Positions 1 through 6,562 of a stretch of DNA of 8,490 nt are shown here, in pieces. Positions within the stretch are counted from its first letter, which is position 1; every line of letters begins with the position of its first letter. Origin of the DNA: JBDSRX01 sp047445235. Lineage in GTDB: Bacteria; Patescibacteriota; Dojkabacteria; J137. A program made the translations under genes and the position numbers. The stretch covers positions 1 to 8,490 of the forward strand of contig JBLGEO010000001.1 in assembly GCA_047445235.1 (NCBI GenBank). Reading direction: 5' to 3'. The notes beneath the pieces are model-generated. The model saw only the letters and a program-made list of their open reading frames with translations. It made no database searches and was not told the DNA's origin.

Positions 1-20
1 ATTTTTTTCATAAATAATAA

Positions 21-50
21 TGTCATCCTGAACTTGTTTCAGGATCTCAA
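21..50. repeat. Left hairpin repeat flanking GIY-YIG gene
   Basis: An 8-bp perfect stem (ATCCTGAA 25-32 with TTCAGGAT 38-45) closes a 5-nt loop. An inverted, slightly longer copy lies at 345-383, on the other side of the GIY-YIG gene, so the pair acts as imperfect terminal inverted repeats. The repeat supplies the gene's TGA stop (47-49 on the minus strand). From memory, this hairpin sequence recurs widely between genes in several bacterial groups; no search was run. Confidence 0.75.
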
Positions 51-331
51 ATATATTTACTCATATCCTCCAATTGTGCATTAATTGTTTTAACCAGATT
101 CCATTTCCATTCTTTATGCCATCTTTTAAGTTGTTTCTCTCTACCAATTGCATCGTTGATATTTATGTATCTTTCAAAATAAATAAGTTTGATAGCATTA
201 TATTTATATACAAATGAATTATTTTTATTACTAGTATGCTGAATTAATCTAAGTTTTAGATTATTTGTAACTCCTATGTAAAGGACAGTATTCTTTAAAT
301 TGGTAAGTATATAGGTAAAGTATTCCTTCAT
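47..331 (-). CDS. Small GIY-YIG nuclease-domain protein
   Basis: Single-domain GIY-YIG protein of the UPF0213/YhbQ type, about 94 residues, a usual length for stand-alone members. The motif begins YFTYIL just after the start, followed by LYIGVT. A downstream Arg (LKLRLIQH) and a Glu in GREKQLKRWHKEWK match the catalytic Arg and Glu regions of the fold. GIY-YIG domains cleave DNA; cellular targets of the stand-alone kind are poorly known. The ATG at 331 (MKEYF) is preferred to the ATG at 418, because the extra 29 residues are mostly a translation of the flanking hairpin repeat and the family normally starts right before the GIY strand. The ribosome-binding site is weak. Gene and repeats look like one unit, perhaps a mobile or homing-like element; activity is inferred. 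Confidence 0.85.
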   Translation of the reverse strand: MKEYFTYILTNLKNTVLYIGVTNNLKLRLIQHTSNKNNSFVYKYNAIKLIYFERYININDAIGREKQLKRWHKEWKWNLVKTINAQLEDMSKYI

Positions 332-344
332 TGCTTTAAAATCT

Positions 345-383
345 GGGATCCTGAAACACGCTGCGCTGTTCAGGATGACGGTG
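345..383. repeat. Right hairpin repeat flanking GIY-YIG gene
   Basis: Inverted copy of the repeat at 21-50. The same 8-bp arms (ATCCTGAA 348-355, TTCAGGAT 369-376) enclose a longer, GC-richer loop (ACACGCTGCGCTG) and are followed by GACG, matching GACA at the other copy's outer edge. The copies agree in arms and outer edges but differ in the loop, as in an old or degenerate repeat pair. This copy lies just upstream of the GIY-YIG start. Confidence 0.75.
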
Positions 384-400
384 AGGGAGATTATCACTGA

Positions 401-451
401 AATGAGTGAATTAAACATTGTAATCTAATACAATTATCTAATTCACTCATT
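401..451 (-). terminator. Nested inverted repeat downstream of acd, possible terminator
   Basis: A perfect 13-bp inverted repeat (401-413 with 439-451) encloses a second 6-bp stem (ATTGTA 417-422 with TACAAT 429-434). It starts 21 nt downstream of the acyl-CoA synthetase stop, where a terminator is expected. No U-tract follows on the minus strand, so it may instead be a 3'-end stabilising structure or a scar of the neighbouring repeat element. Confidence 0.4.
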
Positions 452-472
452 ACCTCATTCTCTAATTTGTAT

Positions 473-2632
473 CTACTTTCCTACAAAAAACTTTAAATCA
501 ACACAAACTGCTCTCTTCTCGTTTAATAGTACTGGGTTCAAATCTATACTAGAAATTTCTGGATAATAAATTACTAATTTTTGTATAGCTTCTACTGCAT
601 CTACTAGTGCTTTTTCATTTAATTTTGCTAGCCCTCTTGCACCATTAATTATTTTGTAAATTTTAGTGGATTTTAAAGCTTCTAATATTTCAAGCTCAGA
701 TGATGGCACTAAAGAAAATGCAACATCATGATAAATTTCTGTATAAATCCCACCTGTACCAAATGTCATTAAATGACCAAAACCACCTTTTCTTCCAGTA
801 TAAACGTTTGCACCACCATCTCTTTTAACACCAATTAAGATCTCTTTTGCTCCTGTAATTTGTTCTTGCAGTATTAAGTTAGGTGCTTTTATCTTCATTT
901 CTTTTTGAATCAATTCTACAAGTTCCGTATAAGCAGCAGCTAACTCTTTATCTGTTTTAATATTTAAATAAATAGCTTTTTTATCTGTCTTATGTGCAAT
1001 AACATCTGCTGGAGTTTTTAAAACAACGGGATAATGTTTTTTTGCAAATTCGCTAAACTTTTCTAAAGTATCGGGACTTGCTTTCATTGTTAGATACTGT
1101 GGTAAATCTAAACCAATTTCCTCTGCAATTTTTGAGGTTAATTCTTCACTTAAAGCTGTCTCAGACTTTCCATCATTAGACTCGTAAGCTGCAATTACTT
1201 CAGTTCTATATTTTCCTTTCTCTAAATTTTGGTCAATAAGATCATTAAATAAATTCCTACCTTTTTTTAATGACTCTTTAAATTCGCCGTACTTTTCCAT
1301 TGCTGCAATTACATCCACAGCTTGATCAATATCATTGAATGCTGGAATCTTCTCGTCGTAGAGTCTCTGTAGACCGAAATTAACATACTTTCCTCCTAGG
1401 AAGACAGCGAAGATTGGTTTGTTCGCAAGTTTAGAACTATTTATTATTAACTTTGCAGTATCTTCAATTTGAGTAACTAACTGTGGGGTAAGCACTACAA
1501 GAATAATATCAACTTGATCGTCTTTCATTAAAATATCAATCGGAGCTTTATATCTTTCTGCCAAAGCGTCTCCAATAACATCTATTGGATTATGCAAACT
1601 TGCGTTTGGTGGTAGAATAGCCTTCATTGCTTTCATGGTTTCTTCAGAAATCTCTGCCATCTGTAAACCTTTTTTTACTACTTCATCTGTTGCAATAATT
1701 CCTGGACCACCAGCATTTGTAACTATTGCAACTCTTTTACCAGTTGGTATTTTAGACCAAGAAAAACCCATCATCATATTAAACATTTGGTTAACGTCTT
1801 TAGCAACAGTAATTCCCGCTTGTCTCATTGCAGTTTGAAAAACTTCTGAAGAACCTGCTAGAGAACCAGTGTGAGATGATATTGCTCTTTTTGCCTGAAT
1901 ACTTTCACCTGGCTTCAAAATAATAAAAGGTTTTTTTGCATCACTCTCTTTATATATTTCTACTAAATCTAAACCTGAATCTATTTCCTCTAAATAGCCA
2001 CCAATAACTTTTACATGGTCATCTTCTAGCCAATCTTCAACTAAATCGTTTTCGTTTAAATCAATCTTATTTCCAAAAGAAACAAAATGTGAAAATCCTA
2101 AATTCTTATCTAAAGACATATCTAATATTGCAGTACAGAACGCTCCAGACTGTGAAAGAAAAGCAACATCTCCTTCTAACGGATGTGATGCTGCAAAAGA
2201 AAGATTTAATTTATTTTTTGGAACCATTTCACCAAGGCAGTTTGGTCCTAGAATTCTAATATTATATTTTCTAGCAATTGCAGCTAGTCTCTTTTCTAGT
2301 TCTTCACCCACAGGTCCAACTTCTTTGAATCCTGCAGAAATAACTATTGCAGATTTAACATTTTTTTTACCGCAATCTTCTAAAATTTCCGGAACTAAAC
2401 CTGCTGGTATAACAATAACAGCACAATCAACATCTTCTTTAATATCAGAAACTTTGTGGTAACACTTGTAACCAAAAAGTTCATTATGTTTTGGGTTAAC
2501 AGGATATATTTCACCTTTATATTTACCCTCAGTTAAGTTTGAAAGAATAACAGATCCTAATTTTGCTGGATCTTCGGAAACACCTACAATAGCTACGCTT
2601 TTAGGATTAAAAAGGAAACTTAGCTTCCCCAT
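473..2632 (-). CDS. acd: ADP-forming acetyl/acyl-CoA synthetase, alpha-beta fusion
   Basis: NDP-forming acyl-CoA synthetase: acyl-CoA + ADP + Pi to acid + CoA + ATP, a cytosolic substrate-level phosphorylation step in fermentation. The 719 residues fuse both subunits. An N-terminal CoA-binding Rossmann domain (about 5-130, VAIVGVSEDPAK) is followed by succinyl-CoA-ligase-like domains with GPNCLG (129-134), SQSGAF (160-165) and the phosphorylated His254 in SSHTGSLAGS. The C-terminal ATP-grasp beta domain (about 490-719) has His547 (IAHKTD), a Gly-rich FGTGGIYTE loop (624-632) and DLNPVLL (697-703). Length is normal for the fusion. An apparent insertion of about ten residues lies between RD (604-605) and FG (618-619), where relatives have RDPxFG. 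The start at 2632 precedes the Rossmann strand by the usual distance; no clear Shine-Dalgarno is visible. It is transcribed divergently from the flippase. Acetate is the likely but unproven substrate. Confidence 0.95.
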   Translation of the reverse strand: MGKLSFLFNPKSVAIVGVSEDPAKLGSVILSNLTEGKYKGEIYPVNPKHNELFGYKCYHKVSDIKEDVDCAVIVIPAGLVPEILEDCGKKNVKSAIVISAGFKEVGPVGEELEKRLAAIARKYNIRILGPNCLGEMVPKNKLNLSFAASHPLEGDVAFLSQSGAFCTAILDMSLDKNLGFSHFVSFGNKIDLNENDLVEDWLEDDHVKVIGGYLEEIDSGLDLVEIYKESDAKKPFIILKPGESIQAKRAISSHTGSLAGSSEVFQTAMRQAGITVAKDVNQMFNMMMGFSWSKIPTGKRVAIVTNAGGPGIIATDEVVKKGLQMAEISEETMKAMKAILPPNASLHNPIDVIGDALAERYKAPIDILMKDDQVDIILVVLTPQLVTQIEDTAKLIINSSKLANKPIFAVFLGGKYVNFGLQRLYDEKIPAFNDIDQAVDVIAAMEKYGEFKESLKKGRNLFNDLIDQNLEKGKYRTEVIAAYESNDGKSETALSEELTSKIAEEIGLDLPQYLTMKASPDTLEKFSEFAKKHYPVVLKTPADVIAHKTDKKAIYLNIKTDKELAAAYTELVELIQKEMKIKAPNLILQEQITGAKEILIGVKRDGGANVYTGRKGGFGHLMTFGTGGIYTEIYHDVAFSLVPSSELEILEALKSTKIYKIINGARGLAKLNEKALVDAVEAIQKLVIYYPEISSIDLNPVLLNEKRAVCVDLKFFVGK

Positions 2633-2732
2633 AGAAGTTTAATAATAGTTAAGTGCTAAATTAGTTTATCATGACCGCACAGCGGTTACCACCAATAGCT
2701 ATAGATCGATAATAAATTTGGAAAAGTTACTT

Positions 2733-2817
2733 ACTCAAAGCTCGAAGTACGAATGACGAAGCTCAAAAATGTTTCATTTGTATTCATGGATTTCTTTATT
2801 CGAATTTCGTGCTTAAA
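2733..2817. repeat. Degenerate intergenic repeat with CGAA-rich arms
   Basis: In the 249-bp spacer between divergent genes, two CGAA-rich arms (2748-2760 and, inverted, 2799-2811) match at 9 of 13 positions around an AT-rich core. The motif GCTCGAAGTACGAATGACG resembles, from memory, dispersed AT/CGAA intergenic repeats in small candidate-phylum genomes. No coding potential is visible. A short GC-richer hairpin (ACCGC 2674-2678, GCGGT 2682-2686) lies nearby. Confidence 0.3.
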
Positions 2818-2855
2818 GATAAACTAAATAAATAGGTATACATTTATTTATGTAA

Positions 2856-2861
2856 TATAAT
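2856..2861 (+). promoter_or_regulatory. TATAAT -10 box upstream of flippase
   Basis: A perfect TATAAT lies 20 nt before the flippase ATG. No good -35 is seen at 16-19 nt upstream. A start about 7 nt downstream would leave a leader of only about 14 nt with no Shine-Dalgarno. In sequence this AT-rich a TATAAT can arise by chance. Confidence 0.35.
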
Positions 2862-2881
2862 AATCGTAATTAATTTTATTT

Positions 2882-4111
2882 ATGCTTTTTTTTAAATCTA
2901 TTCTACCCGGAGTTTCTAGAGTTCTTTCTAGTACAAGTCCAGTAATCATCCTATTCGTTCTGAGCAAGTTTGCAAAAATTGAGGATCTAGGTCTTTTAAA
3001 TTATTTCATTGCCTTAATTACTATTGTTGGAGTACTAACTGATTTTGGTTTACCAGAAGCAGTGCAGAAATTTGTTATTCAAGGGAAAGATAAAATTGAA
3101 AGAATATCTTTTACTATCCTTTCCGAAATTATTCTTGTATTAGTTGGAGGAATAATTTTCTTAATATTAGATTCAATAACTGGTTATGCAATATCATTTG
3201 GTTATAGCTGGCAATTCTTCCTAATTCTAATATTCTCTTCAAGCAATGTGTTTATTCTTATTTTCAATGGATTAAGAGATAATCTTAGAACAAGTCTTTA
3301 CTATTCACTCTCGTCAGTATTGTTTATCTTCATTACATTCTTACTTTACTTCACACATACAACAGGAGTTATTAATGCTTTTTTATTTGGAAGAATAATT
3401 TCTTGGGCTGTTTTTACAGTTGTTCCTCTTATTACTTTGTTCTACAAACAGTTAATCGATTTCTCCAAAGCAAAGTTTGACTCTAGGTTTGCAAGGTTTG
3501 CAGTGAATGTTTTAATTTCAACCATGGCGTATGTAATTATGGGTCAATGGGATTCTATTTTAGTTACAAAATATGCAGGTAATTACGAAAATGGTATTTA
3601 TAAATCTGTAAGCACGCTTGCAACAGTCCCAATAATTCTATCTGTAATACTTCAAACAAAGCTACTACCTGAGTTTAGTACATTAGTTCATGAACATAGA
3701 ATGCAAGATCTAAAAAAAGCCCTATATAAGTATATAAAGCTTTTGACAATTTTTTGTTTTATTATTTTTCTTATAAGTATTCCTTTTGCCCAACTTGCAT
3801 TAAGAGTAATTTACAATGATGAGATTGCCATTAATGGACTTCAGTACTTTTACCCAATCCTCGGAGGAGTTTTAATTTACATTATATCTTCTCCAATACT
3901 ATCTGCTTTAATGGCCTTAGGGAAAGAACATCTTTATAGAAATGTAGCTGTAATCCAAGCTGGATCTTTTTTAATACTGTCAATGCTTCTTATTGGAAAC
4001 TTTGGAATAACTGTTCTACCATTCCTTCTGCTATTCGCAGACATAGTATTTTTGTTCTTAAACGTTTGGAATTTGAGAGATACTTTAAGGCGTGAAGAAC
4101 TAACAGTTTAA
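2882..4111 (+). CDS. Polysaccharide (lipid-linked oligosaccharide) flippase, Wzx/MVF-like
   Basis: Integral membrane protein of 409 residues, almost entirely hydrophobic helices (about 12 predicted by eye, for example 17-30, 37-55, 78-97, 108-129, 141-158, 170-187, 245-260, 285-305, 322-343, 355-371, 375-396). The N-terminal pattern (gene start, SRVLSS, then SKFAKIEDLGLLNYFIALI and LTDFGLPEAV) is characteristic of oligosaccharide flippases of the MOP superfamily, which move undecaprenyl-linked glycans across the cytoplasmic membrane. The length is near the low end of normal. No Shine-Dalgarno is visible. It converges on the glycosyltransferase gene, its last 4 bp overlapping that gene's end. 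A 5-bp hairpin (AACAG 4102-4106, CTGTT 4114-4118) sits on the shared stops. Substrate unknown; a role in the neighbouring polysaccharide pathway is inferred. Confidence 0.85.
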   Translation: MLFFKSILPGVSRVLSSTSPVIILFVLSKFAKIEDLGLLNYFIALITIVGVLTDFGLPEAVQKFVIQGKDKIERISFTILSEIILVLVGGIIFLILDSITGYAISFGYSWQFFLILIFSSSNVFILIFNGLRDNLRTSLYYSLSSVLFIFITFLLYFTHTTGVINAFLFGRIISWAVFTVVPLITLFYKQLIDFSKAKFDSRFARFAVNVLISTMAYVIMGQWDSILVTKYAGNYENGIYKSVSTLATVPIILSVILQTKLLPEFSTLVHEHRMQDLKKALYKYIKLLTIFCFIIFLISIPFAQLALRVIYNDEIAINGLQYFYPILGGVLIYIISSPILSALMALGKEHLYRNVAVIQAGSFLILSMLLIGNFGITVLPFLLLFADIVFLFLNVWNLRDTLRREELTV

Positions 4112-5724
4112 CCCTGTTTTAATCTCATTAGTAACTTTGGCTCGTATCTTGGGTGTTGTAACTCGTCTGTATTTTTTCTGAACATATTTGTCCATTTAAA
4201 TACAGAGTTTAAAATTACTTGTTTATATATGTATATAAAGTAAAGTGCCCAAAGAATATTACTTGCATCTATGTTTGCAACACTTGTAGATTCTTTAACA
4301 TTTATAATAATAGAAGCTATTAGAACACCTACTAATAGTATTTGAGGTAATACATATAAAATGTAAATACCTTGCTTATTCTTTTTTCTAGTGACTTTAT
4401 AGTTAGGTTTTCTATTTGGACCGTAAACAATTGTTAAAACTAAAGACTTTAATAATACTGGGAAGTTTCCAAGTAATGTTTGAGTACTCTTCATTACAGC
4501 TCCAATAGAGATATCTCCTCTTCCTGCTAAACACATTGTAAACACTATTACAGAAAGTATTTGTGTTATTTGTAATAAACCAAATTCAAAGTCTGTAAAT
4601 CTAACTGGTAATATTCTAAATACTAATAAAACTGCAGGTAAAAATGCGTAAAAGTATGTACCTATTGAAAGCATATAGTTTATTGCAGACTCTGCAAAAT
4701 GTAGTCTTTGTCTAAGGTTTAATCCTTTTTTATTTCCCCAAAAGAAGAATCTAAAAGAGTCCATAGCCCAAGTTCCTCTTTGTTTGTACATGTTTGGAAT
4801 ATCTTCTGGTGAAGTTTGACCAACTGCTCCTGTAATTGGCAGGTACATAGAATGCCATCCTTTTCTAAGAGCTTCTGCTCCAGATTGAAAGTCTTCTACT
4901 AAGTTCCATTCAGGAAATCCACCTATATCAAGTAATGCAGTTTTTTTCCAAACTAATCCAGATCCACAAGGAAATGCTGCGTTGGCTCCGTTTTTATAAA
5001 GCATTAAACTTTTAAAGAATACTTCTTCTTTATTTCCAAAAGGGTCTCCAGAAGAACTAATTAACTTTTTAACAGTTTGAACATATGCTAAAGATGAATC
5101 AGACATTAATTGTCCAACAGTATCTCTTAAGAACTCTTTAGAACCAACTAAGTCGTCTGCGTCTCTAGTTTCTATGTACTCAATATCTGGGTATTTATCT
5201 TGTATTAATCTAAATGCAGAGTTTAAATTTCCGGATTTAGCTTCTCCTTGTCTAAAAATAGATCCTTTTGTTGGAGGGTTATTGTATAAAATCTCTAATT
5301 TTGAATTTTCTGTAGCAACTTCGTAAACCATTCTAAGCATTTCTGGATTTCTAGAATCGTCAGAAACAACTATTAATAGTTTTTCGATTGGGTAATCTTG
5401 GTTAATTACAGATAAAACTGTACTTTTAACCATACTTACGGGTTCACTCCAAGTAGGAATAATTACAGCTACTTTTTGTTCATATCCTTCCTTTAAAACC
5501 TTTCTTCCTGGTACTTTAATAGTCCAGTTGTTAAATACGTAAAGTATAAAACATAAAAAAGCTATAAGTTGGAACCCTATGAATATAGAGCTAATTACTG
5601 GGTAATCTGAGTTGAAGCCTTTAACTATTGCATAGATGTAAATTAGCTGTGCAAAAATAGCCAATACTCCTATTAGTCTTGACTCTAGATTCTTTCTTCT
5701 TTTTTGATATACATTCTTATCCAT
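4108..5724 (-). CDS. Cellulose-synthase-like family 2 glycosyltransferase (membrane)
   Basis: Processive-type GT2 in the cytoplasmic membrane, expected to polymerise a beta-linked polysaccharide from a nucleotide sugar. Two N-terminal helices (about 17-35, 43-65) precede a GT-A domain (about 84-330): PTWSEP (90-95), SDDS (121-124), the DxD-like RDADD (187-191), FPCGSG (251-256), the VED acid motif (276-278) and QRGTW (315-319). About five C-terminal helices follow (345-370, 381-400, 418-434, 452-475, 488-507). QRGTW occupies the place of the usual QxxRW but has Thr for its Arg. At 538 residues it is shorter than BcsA and lacks a PilZ domain, so direct c-di-GMP control is not expected. A possible AGGA lies 11 nt before the ATG. 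A TATAAT and a palindrome lie in its leader. Whether the product is cellulose, mannan or another glycan cannot be told; the nearby GH26 hints at mannan-like. Confidence 0.9.
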   Translation of the reverse strand: MDKNVYQKRRKNLESRLIGVLAIFAQLIYIYAIVKGFNSDYPVISSIFIGFQLIAFLCFILYVFNNWTIKVPGRKVLKEGYEQKVAVIIPTWSEPVSMVKSTVLSVINQDYPIEKLLIVVSDDSRNPEMLRMVYEVATENSKLEILYNNPPTKGSIFRQGEAKSGNLNSAFRLIQDKYPDIEYIETRDADDLVGSKEFLRDTVGQLMSDSSLAYVQTVKKLISSSGDPFGNKEEVFFKSLMLYKNGANAAFPCGSGLVWKKTALLDIGGFPEWNLVEDFQSGAEALRKGWHSMYLPITGAVGQTSPEDIPNMYKQRGTWAMDSFRFFFWGNKKGLNLRQRLHFAESAINYMLSIGTYFYAFLPAVLLVFRILPVRFTDFEFGLLQITQILSVIVFTMCLAGRGDISIGAVMKSTQTLLGNFPVLLKSLVLTIVYGPNRKPNYKVTRKKNKQGIYILYVLPQILLVGVLIASIIINVKESTSVANIDASNILWALYFIYIYKQVILNSVFKWTNMFRKNTDELQHPRYEPKLLMRLKQG

Positions 5725-5746
5725 ATTTTATTAATTCCTAAAATCA

Positions 5747-5766
5747 AAAACTAAGTGTTTAGTTTT
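5747..5766 (-). promoter_or_regulatory. Perfect 8-bp palindrome in GT2 leader
   Basis: AAAACTAA (5747-5754) and TTAGTTTT (5759-5766) form a perfect hairpin with a 4-nt loop, 22 nt before the GT2 start. On the minus strand it is followed by TGATTTT, so it could be a weak attenuator or terminator, or an operator for a dimeric repressor. The stem is AT-rich, hence only moderately stable. Confidence 0.35.
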
Positions 5767-5777
5767 AGGTGTAAAGA

Positions 5778-5783
5778 ATTATA
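5778..5783 (-). promoter_or_regulatory. TATAAT -10 box for GT2
   Basis: On the minus strand TATAAT directly follows the T-tract of the upstream terminator. It would start transcription about 47 nt before the GT2 ATG. The -35 position falls inside the GC-rich terminator hairpin and does not match TTGACA. Confidence 0.35.
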
Positions 5784-5844
5784 AAAAGGGACTTCCCGGT
5801 CCGCCACAAGTGACGGACCGGATACTAACTAACTAATGAAGTCC
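5782..5844 (-). terminator. Composite Rho-independent terminator of the GC-rich gene
   Basis: Fifteen nt after the 218-codon gene's stop, an outer 7-bp stem (GGACTTC 5838-5844 with GAAGTCC 5789-5795, minus-strand reading) encloses a GC-rich 8-bp hairpin (CCGGTCCG/CGGACCGG, 5796-5803 and 5814-5821). CTTTTTAT follows immediately. This is a strong terminator on the minus strand, uncoupling that gene from the GT2 gene 3' of it. Confidence 0.7.
5822..5836 (+). repeat. Left copy of 15-bp inverted repeat around the island
   Basis: ATACTAACTAACTAA here is the exact reverse complement of 6950-6964. The two copies bracket the GC-rich gene and its upstream hairpin region, 1,143 bp from outer edge to outer edge. 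The internal TTAG periodicity makes a chance match somewhat likelier than for random sequence. Confidence 0.6.
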
Positions 5845-5859
5845 TTCAAACCGATCAGG

Positions 5860-6516
5860 TTATTTCCACTGCTTACCGCAACCTGCGGTCAAGCGATCCA
5901 TAATCCAGCCTCCCATGTCGGACAAGGATTGTGCATCCCAGACACCGACTGTAAGGCCTTTTTCGCCGCCAGTTCCCTGCATGGTGTAACCATCCAAAAC
6001 GCGCCATTCAGCGTCCGTGTGTGCTTTATCCCCACTGGTTAATGGCATTCCAACCAGACCGAAGCCTTCGAGGTTTGACATAACTGGCAGGAACGCAAAG
6101 CGCGAATCATGAGCGTTGATGACCGAGACGGTGATTACCTTGTCTTGCATCCAGCCGCCGGTAGCGGTGTGGTATTGATCCTGAACCCAGCTAAGGGCAT
6201 TACCCAAAGTGCGGTCAGCGCGATCAAGGGCAAACTCGTAACCCCAACCACCATTGGCATTAATCCAATCTACCAGCCGTTGTCCGCCAGCGCCCCGGAA
6301 CAATTCACCGGTTTGGGGGTCATTGCAATCAGGGGTGGGAGTGAACGTCGGAGTGGCAGCGTTGCCCATTACGGCAAGCGGGGTGGGAGTAGCGGTGTTG
6401 TTCTGCGCGTTAACTTGCATCCCATTCGAGATACTAAGATGAATTGGAACGAGTGTCCAAGTCATGTAGCCCAGAATGAGCAACAATGTGACGATAGCGA
6501 GTGTACTCTTACGCAT
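5860..6516 (-). CDS. Secreted or membrane-anchored protein of unknown function
   Basis: The family is not recognised. The 218 residues begin with a basic MRK and a hydrophobic stretch (about 5-25), either a signal peptide or an uncleaved anchor. A low-complexity Thr/Pro linker follows (about 41-62: TATPTP, TPTFTPTP), then a globular part (63-218) rich in Gly and Trp. Its two cysteines (64 and 213) sit at the two ends and could form a disulfide outside the cell. TPTP linkers after a signal anchor are common in Chloroflexota and some candidate-phylum surface proteins. The start is well supported: AAGGAT lies 6 nt before the ATG, the clearest Shine-Dalgarno in the window. GC content is far above that of its neighbours, and it has its own terminator, so it looks like an acquired, independently transcribed unit. 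A surface role is inferred; no enzymatic motif is visible. Confidence 0.8.
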   Translation of the reverse strand: MRKSTLAIVTLLLILGYMTWTLVPIHLSISNGMQVNAQNNTATPTPLAVMGNAATPTFTPTPDCNDPQTGELFRGAGGQRLVDWINANGGWGYEFALDRADRTLGNALSWVQDQYHTATGGWMQDKVITVSVINAHDSRFAFLPVMSNLEGFGLVGMPLTSGDKAHTDAEWRVLDGYTMQGTGGEKGLTVGVWDAQSLSDMGGWIMDRLTAGCGKQWK

Positions 6517-6522
6517 TATCTT

Positions 6523-6528
6523 ATCCTT
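6523..6528 (-). promoter_or_regulatory. Shine-Dalgarno of the GC-rich gene
   Basis: AAGGAT on the minus strand, separated by AAGATA from the ATG at 6516, is a near-ideal site and spacing. It fixes the start of the 218-residue gene and contrasts with the weak or absent sites of the other genes here. Confidence 0.7.
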
Positions 6529-6562
6529 TTTGATTCGTTTTTCTTCTGCTTTTGCTGCTATT

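Noticed and set aside
47..49. Possible TGA recoding, as in some candidate-phylum lineages
   Set aside because: The only TGA relevant is the GIY-YIG stop at the expected C-terminus, and the long genes contain no in-frame TGA.
1635..1838. 67-codon plus-strand open frame inside the acyl-CoA synthetase gene
   Set aside because: It is antisense to conserved coding sequence and resembles nothing.
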